Made by a program: the position numbers and the translations under genes. From a bacterium (GTDB lineage: Bacteria > Patescibacteriota > Gracilibacteria > Absconditabacterales > Absconditicoccaceae), in NCBI GenBank assembly GCA_020629735.1, contig JAHDCT010000003.1, forward strand, positions 1-26,586: a DNA stretch of 26,586 nucleotides, in the 5' to 3' direction. Below the pieces are notes generated by a model, which was given only the letters and a program-made list of their open reading frames with translations, did not search any database and had not been told where the DNA came from. Below, piece after piece: positions 1-7,922 of this stretch (positions within the stretch are counted from its first letter, which is position 1; each line of letters begins with the position of its first letter).

Positions 1-414
1 GATAGAATCTTTACTCAAATGGAAGAAGAATGAGTTCTGTGAAAATTCTTTCCTTGATGGATGAGCCCTTTTTATTTTAATGATACAGCCGCCTATCTTA
101 TTGACGATAGCTTTACCAAGGAGGAAGTTGAAGCTGATGGTTTTTTACGAAGAGATGAAGAGATACAGGTAGACATACCTGATATGACAAAACTCGTTCT
201 GAATTCTCAACTTCATGAATATGAAAATTTTGAAAACTGATCTTGGAATATTAGTCATGATATTCTCGACAAAGTTATTCAAGATGACTCATGAAATGCG
301 TATCGTATCACCAAAATGGAATATGACTTTCTGGTAAAATACTGACTCCCTCTTCCTCGTCTTCATTGGTTAGATAGGCTTAGGTCGCATTTTCATGTTA
401 CGAAGACTAAGTAA
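1..414 (+). CDS. C-terminal part of a candidate-phylum Cys-repeat protein (5' partial)
   Basis: Open in frame 1 from the first base to TAA at 412-414, with several in-frame TGA (Gly). The 137 visible residues match the tail of a protein family I know from candidate-phylum genomes: a 'GVLGKFFPGWMSPFYFNDT' block, a 'TKEE' stretch, then a terminal module ending 'YDFLVKYGLPLPRLHWLDR'. The same module order ends the complete protein at 21638-23140, so the two are paralogues. In the family this terminal module is normally a zinc ribbon with CxxC and CPxC knuckles. Here both are lost: 'DDSG' and 'LHWLDR' stand in their place. The N-terminal repeats lie outside the window. Function is unknown; the family match is from memory, not a search. 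Confidence 0.8.
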
Positions 415-439
415 TCTCTAAGCATACTCTTTTGTATTT

Positions 440-537
440 AACCTAATTGACCCATCATTCAATTTATTGCTTTCATATTCCAAATACTATTGACTTTTCC
501 CATTTTTAGGTTAATCTCTTTTTTCATAAGAACCTAA
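440..537. repeat. Short AACCTAA inverted/direct repeats upstream of the lipoprotein gene
   Basis: AACCTAA occurs at 440-446 and 531-537, and its reverse complement TTAGGTT at 506-512. A TTGACT hexamer lies at 490-495 between them. The last two copies form a 7-bp inverted repeat with an 18-base spacer, 50 to 80 bases before the ATG at 590. This could be an operator or a hairpin; in AT-rich DNA chance is a real alternative. Confidence 0.25.
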
Positions 538-589
538 TATTATCTATCTCGGGTATATATTAGATCACAACAAAAATTAAAACTATCAC

Positions 590-1027
590 ATGAAAAGTAC
601 CTACTTTTTGATGTTTCTCCTAACACCGTTCCTTTTTACCGGATGTACAGGATGCGGCGACCTTAATGTGTCGCTCAAAACATCAACCAAATCGTCTTAT
701 GAGGAGACGAACACTCGTTCTACTTCTCAACAAGAACAATTGTTCAACAATCATTTTCTTCAGCAAGCTGAAACCCTTGTTGATGAATTTGACCTTGAAC
801 AATCAGGCAAAGCTAAAGTAAAAGAAAGATTAAGAAACATCCCCCTTGCAACATGGGTAAATGGATCACATACATCTAACTTTTACCTTAGCAGCAAAAA
901 TTTTCATTCACACAATGGCAAAATATTAAAGAATGAAAACACTCAGCTCTCCTGTCGCATCAGTATTGCTTCGGGGAAAATCACTATCACTATTAACGGT
1001 TTCACTAAAACAAAAAAACTCAACTAA
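590..1027 (+). CDS. Putative small lipoprotein, unknown function
   Basis: 145 aa. The N-terminus has a Lys, a hydrophobic stretch (residues about 5-17), then 'LFTGCTGCGD', which fits a lipobox with Cys19 or Cys22 as the lipidated residue; Phe at -3 is atypical. After a polar Ser/Thr/Gln-rich linker there is a mixed domain with one more Cys. I recognise no family. The stop TAA (1025-1027) shares its last A with the ATG of the next gene, so the two are probably translated together and may act together at the membrane. All 8 glycines use GGN and none TGA, unlike most genes in the window. No Shine-Dalgarno motif is visible. The start is chosen because the signal sequence begins there. Confidence 0.75.
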   Translation: MKSTYFLMFLLTPFLFTGCTGCGDLNVSLKTSTKSSYEETNTRSTSQQEQLFNNHFLQQAETLVDEFDLEQSGKAKVKERLRNIPLATWVNGSHTSNFYLSSKNFHSHNGKILKNENTQLSCRISIASGKITITINGFTKTKKLN

Positions 1028-1374
1028 TGACTGAAACGATCGATTTTTTAAGTTATTTCATCGTATCCTTTACTATTGGATACACTTTAAAATTCTATGG
1101 ACATGATAGTCTCTTTAAATGGGGAAGAATAATCTTTTGTATCATTCTACCTCTGCTTGTGACTATTTTAGTCTTTTGCTTTACCGTACTGCCACTTTTG
1201 CTTATTGACGTAGATGAACCTCTTGCAATCGCTATGATGTCCACTCCTACAATTGTCATCGCAGTTGTGTTCCTCATATCATCGTTAATCGACTGGTTTT
1301 TTATCGGATGGGCTGGCAACATTGGAGCAAGGCGACGAGCAGCCGAGAAGCCTTGGTGGTTATTCTCTAAATAA
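1027..1374 (+). CDS. Small integral membrane protein, unknown function
   Basis: 115 aa with about three hydrophobic segments: residues 8-20, a long one at about 35-60, and one at about 68-97. A basic C-terminus ('GARRRAAEKPWW') probably lies in the cytoplasm. The start overlaps the lipoprotein stop by one base, which indicates translational coupling. All 6 glycines are GGN, so the two-gene unit has 14 Gly codons and no TGA. I recognise no family. The coupling suggests an envelope-located pair, but that is inference. Confidence 0.7.
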   Translation: MTETIDFLSYFIVSFTIGYTLKFYGHDSLFKWGRIIFCIILPLLVTILVFCFTVLPLLLIDVDEPLAIAMMSTPTIVIAVVFLISSLIDWFFIGWAGNIGARRRAAEKPWWLFSK

Positions 1375-1454
1375 TCATTAAGGAATCGTGTAAAAAAATA
1401 GTATGTATGCTAATACCCACATTAAACTTATATATATTCAAGGAGGGTCTGAAC

Positions 1455-1565
1455 ATGGTCTTCCTTTTTTTTATGAAGAAAAACATTGTCACCAATCGAG
1501 AAGTTTTTAGAAACACAACTTATATGCTAAGAGTATATAAAGTTAATAGAGATCTCATGCTATAA
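1455..1565 (+). CDS. Possible 36-aa ORF with a strong ribosome binding site
   Basis: ATG at 1455 is preceded by AGGAGG (1441-1446) at a good distance of 8 bases, the best Shine-Dalgarno match I saw in the window. The ORF is only 36 codons, starts 'MVFLFFMKKN', contains no Gly and ends in TAA. Most other starts here have no such motif, so the match may be chance. No family recognised. Confidence 0.2.
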   Translation: MVFLFFMKKNIVTNREVFRNTTYMLRVYKVNRDLML

Positions 1566-1641
1566 AAAAACCAATGGAACGTTCGCCCACGGGTTGCTTA
1601 ATATAGCGGAATCTAAAACCTATCGATTTTCACCAAACTAC

Positions 1642-1842
1642 CTATTCATTAAGCTTTCTCAGCTCTCCCTTGAGTCTTCTTAGAATAATAGATCTCATCG
1701 GAGAGTGCTCTATGCCGTTGAGAACTTCGTAGTTCATAATTTTAATTACGATTAAACACTTTTTTAACATTTCTATTTTTTTTAAATTTATGATAGGTTT
1801 ATGAATATCACATAATATATAAAAAAAAATCAGAGTCAACAC
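1642..1842 (-). CDS. Doubtful short ORF (66 aa)
   Basis: The reading frame runs from a TAA-bounded start (GTG at 1842) to TAG at 1642. The N-terminal half is hydrophobic low-complexity; the C-terminal half ('NYEVLNGIEHSPMRSI', then a basic tail) looks more protein-like and could be the remnant of a longer gene. It lies downstream of the tRNA-Gln terminator on the same strand, with no clear promoter. A chance ORF is about as likely. Confidence 0.2.
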   Translation of the reverse strand: MLTLIFFYILCDIHKPIINLKKIEMLKKCLIVIKIMNYEVLNGIEHSPMRSIILRRLKGELRKLNE

Positions 1843-1921
1843 TTCAAGACTATCTCTTTACATATATTCTTTAGTTTCAAAATTAATCTATACCAAAACA
1901 ACTTGTTAAAAAGCACTTCTT

Positions 1922-1953
1922 TAAAATAAAAAAACCTCTCACGTAGAGAGGTT
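1922..1953 (-). terminator. Intrinsic terminator of tRNA-Gln
   Basis: Read on the minus strand: an 8-bp stem (AACCTCTC/GAGAGGTT, 1933-1953) with a 5-base loop, followed by a T-rich tract (1922-1932). It lies about 30 bases past the CCA end of the tRNA. Confidence 0.75.
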
Positions 1954-1981
1954 CTATTTTCCTTAGGGTTGGGAACAATAA

Positions 1982-2056
1982 TGGCTGGGGTACTAGGACT
2001 CGAACCTAGGATCACGGGTTCAAAGCCCGGTGCCTTACCAACTTGGCTATACCCCA
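1982..2056 (-). tRNA. tRNA-Gln (anticodon TTG)
   Basis: On the minus strand this folds as a full cloverleaf: a 7-bp acceptor stem TGGGGTA/TACCCCA, a D-arm with GCC/GGC, an anticodon loop CTTTGAA giving anticodon TTG, a T-arm with GGTTCGAGTCC, discriminator G, and an encoded CCA (1982-1984). The outermost anticodon-stem pair (27-43) is C/U, a mismatch, but the rest is regular. The T-G acceptor start and overall sequence match bacterial tRNA-Gln. It has its own promoter-like sequence upstream and terminator downstream, so it is a single-gene unit. Confidence 0.93.
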
Positions 2057-2092
2057 ATAAGTTGATATGTGTTTTTTACACAAGTGAATAGC

Positions 2093-2120
2093 ATACTAGC
2101 AATGTGAGGGCTCTTTTCAA
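2093..2120 (-). promoter_or_regulatory. Candidate promoter of tRNA-Gln
   Basis: On the minus strand: TTGAAA (2115-2120), a 16-base spacer, TAGTAT (2093-2098). Transcription would begin near 2086, some 30 bases before the mature tRNA 5' end. An alternative -10 is TATGCT at 2090-2095. Assigned by motif and position only. Confidence 0.4.
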
Positions 2121-2303
2121 GTGATGTTTCCTTTTTTCATATTTTTCATCATAAGAAGATCAACGACTTCCTAGAAACTTGAGGCTATATATAGATCTCT
2201 TGATGTACCTAGTCCTAGACCTCTCTATATAACATTGATTATCTAAAGATATTTCTCTTTGCATCTCATTCTAAGACCTATATAGATAAGGTCCTTTTAA
2301 ATT

Positions 2304-2448
2304 GTTGAAAACCTAGATGCACTTCATTTCTTGCATTCAGCAGATTAATGAACTCATCATCCTCAGGCGCTGGCTTGTGTAGGTTTTCATATGCATAAAC
2401 TCTTTACTGTGAATCCTCCTTCTGCCTTCGGGCTGGGAGGATTTTTTT
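2304..2448 (+). ncRNA. Candidate structured RNA ending in a terminator, type unknown
   Basis: A 10-bp perfect inverted repeat (TGAAAACCTA at 2306-2315, TAGGTTTTCA at 2380-2389) encloses 64 bases with a smaller CAGC/GCTG pairing (2338-2341 with 2369-2372). About 20 bases later follows a strong plus-strand terminator. No plus-strand gene lies between 1374 and here except the doubtful 36-codon ORF, so the terminator needs a transcript. I found no SRP RNA, RNase P, tmRNA or 6S signature. The 5' end is undefined and I see no clean promoter. 2057-2303 otherwise shows no gene. Confidence 0.3.
2412..2448 (+). terminator. Strong intrinsic terminator with UUCG loop
   Basis: Stem AATCCTCC (2412-2419) with GGAGGATT (2436-2443), an inner GCC-TTCG-GGC tetraloop hairpin (2424-2433), then a run of T at 2442-2448. 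The T run is only on the plus strand, so it ends plus-strand transcription. No plus-strand CDS directly precedes it. Confidence 0.8.
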
Positions 2449-2465
2449 ATCTTTTTTTCATTACC

Positions 2466-3095
2466 ATGTCACTCTTCTTCGATCTTGTGAACTGCGTTGA
2501 TGTGACGATCTGACGCAAAGTTCTTATCTGATGATTCGCTGCATCATTAGCTCTGTTTGGCTACCTTCCTTATATCAGGGATACTTTTTCCTGACATACA
2601 AAACCTCACGTGTATACCTGGTTTATCCGATTTCTTCTTACTGCGTTAAGCTACTTTATCCAAGATGCTCATGGATGATGAGCAGGAGCTTGGGTGACCT
2701 GACTTACTGCAGCTATAGCTGGAGTCATTTTCATTCTCTCTCTATTTTGGTGAGAAAAGCATTTTAGTAGAGGTGATTCAATAACTTTAACCTTAGCACT
2801 CCTCTGCCTTTGAGTTCGGTTCTTTCTTGAGAATGATCTACGATCTCTGTTACTTATTATTTTGATAGAAAGCCTCTGATTTTATCCTACCTTTAGGAAA
2901 TCTTGGTATAAACCCCATGAAGAAACTGCATCAGCGTATTTTATAGCGTGATTTAGATCCTTACTTTCACTTTTTGCACTTAATTCTGTAACTCTTCTGA
3001 CGATTTTATATCCTGTTTTCCTTATGGTTATTTGTACGAGTTTGTGAGCTGTTTTAATCATCCGTAGAAAACAACTTAAAGATACCTATATATAG
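2466..3095 (+). CDS. Uncharacterised multi-pass membrane protein
   Basis: With TGA as Gly, one frame is open from ATG 2466 to TAG 3093-3095 (209 aa, about six to seven hydrophobic segments). Key stretches are 'YLPYIRDTFSGHTKPHVYTW' near residue 32, 'GGGAGAWVTG' near residue 72 and 'FYPTFRKSWYKPHEET' near residue 140. These match an uncharacterised bacterial membrane protein family I recall, with 'PHVYTW' and 'KSWxKPHEET' as hallmarks; the two similar halves suggest an internal duplication, as in PQ-loop-like transporters. Substrate unknown. The ATG is the first in frame after the terminator at 2412-2448 and no Shine-Dalgarno motif precedes it. The standard code shows only unrelated short frames here. 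It lies 89 bases before the methyltransferase gene on the same strand. Confidence 0.82.
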
Positions 3096-3184
3096 GCATC
3101 AACTATCTCTCTTTCACAGTTAGATATTCGTTTTTAATGTAAGACATTTGCTAGTTTTACTCCTTTGATCTGTTTTCCCATATT

Positions 3185-4636
3185 ATGATTCACCAAAATT
3201 TTAGAGACGAAGTTGCAAAGCACCTTCCACAGGATCAAGTTGATCAGTTTTTTGAAGCTTGTAGAATTCCTCTTAAGAAAAGTATAACGATTAACACCGC
3301 TAAGATATCTGTGAAAGATTTTATTACTATCACAAAAAAATGGTGATGGACGCTCACTCCAACGGACTTTGTGAAAGATTCTAAAACCTTCTATATTGAT
3401 AGGGAAAATACCGATGTAGCTCTGTGAAATACCTTTCTTCACGCTGCATGATATTTTTATATTCAAGAAGTTGCTGCTGCTAGCTCTGCACCTCAGGTAA
3501 ATCTCTCTGCATGAGATATTGTACTAGATATGGCTGCTGCTCCATGAGGAAAAACCTCTCAATTAGCGACTTCACTAATTGGAATGGAGAAGCCTGGTAT
3601 GGTTATCGCAAATGATGTAGCAAGCTCAAGACTTAGGCAACTTGCACACAATCTCAATAGATGAGGTGCTTACAATACTGCTATTACAAAATTCAACTGA
3701 TTTTCATTTGGTAAAAACCTTCCGAATTTCTTTGATCATATTCTTCTTGATGCGCCTTGTAGTTGAGAAGGAACAGCATTTAAATCAGAATTTGCTCTTA
3801 AGCATCGGAAAATTGAAGAGATTAATAAAATTGCTTGAACTCAGTTCCAACTTCTTGTCTCAGCGATCAAAGCGACAAAGCCATGAGGAACTGTTGTTTA
3901 CTCTACGTGTACCATCAATCCTTATGAAAATGAGTATATTCTCGAAAAAGCTCTCGATTTTTTCAAGGATGATATAGAAATTGAGCGCATAGAATCTGTT
4001 AATACACACAGAGGTCTACAATTGGATGATCTAAGTTATGATCCACAGCTGTGTGCAAGACTGCGACCTCATGTTGAGAAAACCTGATGATTTTTCATTA
4101 GTAAAATTCGCAAAAAAAATGCTAGTACTATTCCTTATCAGCAACCACACAAACTGTCTCCAAAGAATCAATTTAAGCTTACTAAAAGTAAGCAACTACA
4201 ATCTGAAGCTGGGAAATTTCTTAAGGAAAACTTTTGAATTAGCCTTGATCAAGACAAGCACCTCCTCGTCGCTACGAAAGATGTTGTTTACCTTACTTCG
4301 CCACAATTTGATGCGATTCAAAAACATCTTCATTGTGAGAAAGTCTGAATACCTGTTCTTAAAAAAGATAGATTACTCTGATTTAGACCAACTCATTATT
4401 TAGGAAATATTCTGTGACATACGGCAACAAAGCAAACAGTAGATATCTCGCCTGATCTTGCTCAGGAGTATTCGAGGTGAGCTAATCTTGTTGCAGATAG
4501 CCTGTGAATTTCTACAGAAAAAATTGCTGAATCTAGACGTGAGCAAGATAAGAATTACCTCTTAACCCGAGATGGGAGATGATTTTCAAGAACTAAATGG
4601 GTGAAAGGCGAATGGAAAAATAAGTTTGGTAAGTAA
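3185..4636 (+). CDS. RsmB/NOP-family RNA (cytosine-5) methyltransferase, RsmF-like
   Basis: 483 aa with TGA as Gly. It methylates a cytosine in rRNA (or tRNA) using S-adenosylmethionine. The SAM-binding motif 'DMAAAPGGKTSQ' lies at about 115-126. Both family cysteines are present: Cys192 in 'DAPCSGEG' and Cys242 in 'YSTCTINPYENE' (the cysteine that attacks the base). A C-terminal domain of about 170 residues with 'HYLGNILGH' resembles the accessory RNA-binding part of RsmF/YebU, so I favour an RsmF-like enzyme acting on 16S rRNA; the exact target site cannot be read from sequence. ATG 3185 fits the family N-terminus. The gene ends in a bidirectional terminator shared with the convergent gene at 4741. 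Confidence 0.92.
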
Positions 4637-4688
4637 TTTTTCCGCTTATAACTACCCAATTAAATATATTAATGAGCTTCTTAAGCAC

Positions 4689-4722
4689 AAAAAAAAGAGA
4701 CAGTAATCTGCCTCTTTTTTTT
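4689..4722. terminator. Bidirectional terminator
   Basis: Stem of A8-GAG-A-CAG paired with CTG-C-CTC-T8 around a TAAT loop, with one A/C mismatch. The A run on one side and T run on the other serve both the methyltransferase gene (plus) and the secreted-protein gene (minus), which converge here. Confidence 0.8.
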
Positions 4723-4740
4723 CAACTCTATCTTTAATAT

Positions 4741-6309
4741 TTAATAGGCTTCTTGTATTGCCGCTCTAATAGCTTTTAGGATGGTTATCATACGTTCTTC
4801 GAAATCTGCCACCTCAAGTGAAACGTTAATTCTTTCTTCAGCACGTTCTAGTTTTTGAGTAAAGACCTCCGCTTTCCCTGCTTCAGCATATTCAAGTTTC
4901 ATGTTCATTAAGAAAGCAAGCACTTGAGACTTAACTGTCATGTAATATTTCTCTTCTGCTGTTAATTCCACCTCTTTCACTTCTTTTCTAAGAGATGAAA
5001 ACTCTTCTGACATAACGACATCATAGTAGGTAAGAAGCTCATTAGAGAATCCTTCTTGAAGTTCCATTCGACTGGTTGGTTCACCTACTGCTGATTGTGC
5101 AATTGCGATATTTTCTTGTACTCCTTGGATTCTGCTAATTAATTGCGGAGCAATTTCTTCCACGATTCTGTTTGAAATAATTGTAGAACAGGTGTATTTT
5201 CCTTGTGTTCCATATGTTTGAATAAGTGTATCGTATGAATTATAGAGTCCTTGTACATGACCAAATGGGAAAAGCTCTTCAATACGCTCTTCTACTGCAT
5301 CTTGGAAGTCTTCGTAGTGAGTTACTATGAATGCATCAAATTGATCTTCAGGACGGTTCCCCCACTTAGATTTCATATCAGCAACAAATACGTCAAAGAT
5401 CTTATCTGCGAGAGATTCAAGTTCATCAGCACGTGGACCTACAACTGTTTGGCTAAAGAAGCTTCCTTCTTCAAAGTTTCTAAATGCCTGCTCTACTTGA
5501 TTTAAGAGTGTTTTTCTTGTTGAGTAGGTAGTTAATAGATCATCAATTGTTTCCCTATCTCATCCGTTAGCATAATTTGTAATATCACTGACAATTGACG
5601 TACGGTAGTAATCAATCACTGCTCTAAGTCCGAGTCTGTATGCTTCTATTTCTGTAGCTAACACTCATGCTTCTACTTCACGCTCAGTTGAAGTAATTAA
5701 GTCTACACTTTCCTTGTATCCTAATCCAGATATAAGTGCGAATAAATCAGCAGAACCTGTATCTATTCTCACATCAACGTCTTCTATAATACTTTCGATT
5801 TCTTCTTTCATTTGAGTTAGTCTATTTTGGTTTCATAGACAGAGAAGAAGTTCACCAATCTCCTCACCATATTTATTTACCAATACTGTCCCTAACATAT
5901 TCTCAAGACCTGCTGTTTGTTCTTCTAAATACGCTTTAAGCTCTGTGCGACTCTCTTCTAGCATTAGCTGTAAAGACCCCACGGTTTGTCCTTCAAAGAC
6001 CTCTGTTACAACAGGATCCTCTAGGTCTGGCTCAGCTATATCTACAATTGTTTCTACAGGGAACCATACTATGTCCGTTACGTCTTCAACTGCTTGAGGG
6101 AGTGATTCTTGCTCCTCAGTAGCTTCTTCGGTTGTTGTCTCAACTGGAATCCAATCAGGATTATTCCCATCAAGTTGTTCACCTTCTTGGATATAGGTAT
6201 TTGTCACGGGATCATAAATAATCTCTGCCGAAGCAACTGATGTGATACCAACAGTTATCGCCATGCTTGAGATCAGTAATAGTTTTTTAAGATTTGTTAC
6301 CTGTTTCAT
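4741..6309 (-). CDS. Large secreted acidic protein, unknown function
   Basis: 522 aa from ATG 6309 (a TTG three codons earlier is possible) to TAA at 4741. A signal peptide is clear: 'MKQVTNLKK', a hydrophobic core, and a likely cut after 'SVASA' near residue 28. Next comes an acidic Thr/Glu-rich region with a near-repeated 'WIPVET'/'WFPVET', then about 400 residues of charged, largely helical sequence with coiled-coil character. Only two cysteines, no catalytic motif seen, and no family recognised. A structural or surface role is inference. Just 3 of about 28 glycines are TGA, far fewer than in bshB1 (16 of 20), which would fit codon selection in a highly expressed gene. It diverges from clpP across about 190 bases. 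Confidence 0.85.
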
Positions 6310-6341
6310 ACGAATCAAGGAATAAGTAAAGAAAAAAAGAA

Positions 6342-6369
6342 TTGATGAGGTGTATTTACTATGTAATTA
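6342..6369 (+). promoter_or_regulatory. Candidate promoter in the clpP intergenic region
   Basis: TTGATG (6342-6347), a 16-base spacer and TAATTA (6364-6369), facing clpP. Further AT-rich -10-like sequences (TATATT near 6384) follow, so the exact promoter is uncertain. Confidence 0.25.
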
Positions 6370-6495
6370 TCTCTCATATATGTATATTAAATGTATGTGA
6401 GTTGAGACCTTTTTCAAGATATAGACGTCACAGAAAGCATTCTTTATATTTCATTTATTAGCATGTACTTTGGAACTCATACTGACCCAAAATCG

Positions 6496-7068
6496 ATGAT
6501 TATCCCTACAGTTATTGAAAAAACTAAGCACGGAGAGAGAGCATACGATATTTATTCTAGACTTCTTGAAGATAGAATTATTTTTTTCTGAGCTTGAGTT
6601 AACCAAGAAACATCAAATCTTATTGTAGCTCAAATGCTCTACCTAGAAAAACAAGACCCAGATAAAGATATTGTTCTTTATATTAACTCCCCAGGTTGAT
6701 CTGTAACGGCATGAATGGCAATTTATGATACTATGCAACATGTAAAATGTGACGTTGCTACTGTTTGTGTTGGGCTTGCTGCAAGTATGTGAGCTATGCT
6801 TCTAACTGCTGGTGCTCACGGGAAAAGATATGCTCTTCCTAACGCAGAAGTTATGATTCATCAGCCTTTATGAGGAACTGAAGGTCAAGCTACTGACATT
6901 GAAATTCATGCGAGACGTATTTTATGAATGAAAGACAAGTTAAATAAGATGCTTGCTAAGCATAGTGGTCAATCTCTTAAACAAATTCAAAAAGACGTTG
7001 AAAGAGATTACTTTATGTCTGCTGATGAAGCTAAGAAGTACTGACTTATCGATAAAGTTCTCAAATAA
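6496..7068 (+). CDS. clpP: ATP-dependent Clp protease proteolytic subunit
   Basis: 190 aa from ATG 6496, which gives the usual ClpP start ('MIIPTVIEKTKHGERAYDIY'); an in-frame ATG at 6463 would add 11 residues. ClpP forms the cytoplasmic 14-subunit chamber that cuts proteins fed by a Clp ATPase. The catalytic triad is complete and sits at the textbook positions: Ser97 in 'AASMGAM', His122 in 'VMIHQPLGG', Asp171 in 'ERDYF'. Glycines in 'SPGGSVTAG' and 'GLAASMG' are partly TGA, which is strong evidence for the recoded genetic code. No ClpX or ClpC gene is in the window. Followed 46 bases later by bshB1 on the same strand. Confidence 0.97.
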
Positions 7069-7114
7069 GAGCTAATACATTACATACTAAATATCTCCAT
7101 TTCTTCCGAAACAG

Positions 7115-7816
7115 ATGCACGTAGACATTCTTGCCTTTTGAGCCCACCCAGATGATATAGAACTTGGATGCAGCTGAACACTGCTTAAGCATATTTCTGC
7201 ATGAAAAAGCATAGGACTTTGCGATCTTACTCAATGAGAACTTTGAACAAGATGATCTGCTGAACTTCGTTTACAAGAGGCAGCAAAAGCTCAGGAATTG
7301 ATGTGAGCTAACTTTAGAATCAACCTGTGAATGAGTGATTGATTTTTTAAACGAAACCAAAGTAACCTGAAAAAAATCATTTCAGTAATTAGGTCCTCTA
7401 CTCCAGAGATAGTCTTACTCCCAGCTATTGATGATCGTCATCCGGACCATTGAAGAGCAAGCAAGCTAATTGCTGACGCTTGTTTTTATGCTGGTTTAAT
7501 CAAAATAGAAACGTGAGAAGCAGCTCACCGCCCTCGCTTGGTACTTTCTTATGTTCAGGACATTTACCTACAACCTGACATTGTTGTCGATATTAGCGAT
7601 GTGATGGACAAAAAGCTTGAACTCATTTGAGCCTTTGCTTCTCAATTTCATGATCCTAGCTCTTCTTTGCCAGAGACCCCTATTTCTGATCCCCGCTTTC
7701 TTGATGCATTTCGTTGAAAACAAGCAGTCTACTGAAGGAATATATGAGTTGCCTACGCTGAAGGATTTCTTAGTAAAAGAACACTTTGAGTTGCTTCCTT
7801 TTTTGATCTACAATAG
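7115..7816 (+). CDS. bshB1: BshB1-type N-acetylglucosaminyl-malate deacetylase (LmbE/PIG-L family)
   Basis: 233 aa. LmbE/PIG-L enzymes are zinc-dependent deacetylases; BshB1 removes the acetyl group from GlcNAc-malate, the second step of bacillithiol synthesis. Visible motifs are 'GAHPDDIELGC' at residues 9-19 (metal His/Asp) and 'DDRHPDH' at about 106-112. The C-terminal half has the BshB1 pattern 'YVQDIYLQPDIVVDIS', 'KQAVYGRNIGVAYAEGF', and ends 'RTLGVASFFDLQ'. 16 of 20 glycines are TGA. The next gene downstream is a BshA-like glycosyltransferase, which supports a bacillithiol role over another LmbE substrate. No bshC, the last enzyme, is in the window. Start ATG 7115 is the family start; no Shine-Dalgarno motif. 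Confidence 0.9.
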
Positions 7817-7922
7817 ATTTTTTTATTCTATAATTGCCTCTTTCTTTTCTTAACGATATCGTAAGGTTCAATCTGTATTTTTACGCTTCTTCATAACTTT
7901 TTTCATTTTCTCACCTAGATTT

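Larger units (their letters stand above)
1375..1981. other. 607-base mostly non-coding stretch
   Basis: No convincing gene in either code. It holds two doubtful short ORFs (1455-1565 plus; 1642-1842 minus) and the tRNA-Gln terminator near 1933. Around 1574-1597 there is a locally GC-richer segment containing the palindrome GAACGTTC and CCCACGGG, with no gene attached. In-frame TAA/TAG are frequent elsewhere. Confidence 0.5.

Noticed and set aside
2282..2401. Minus-strand frame of about 39 codons reading 'ENLHKPAPEDDEFINLLNAR'
   Set aside because: It looks protein-like, but it is closed by TAA just upstream, has no usable start codon and overlaps the inverted repeat; at best a gene remnant.
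2531..2767. Standard-code ORF of 78 aa, plus strand
   Set aside because: It lies in a different frame inside the 209-aa membrane protein gene, which has homologue-like motifs; composition is rich in Cys, Ser and Tyr as expected of a shadow frame.
3134..3466. 110-aa minus-strand ORF
   Set aside because: Antisense to the start of the RNA methyltransferase, whose frame is conserved across its full length.
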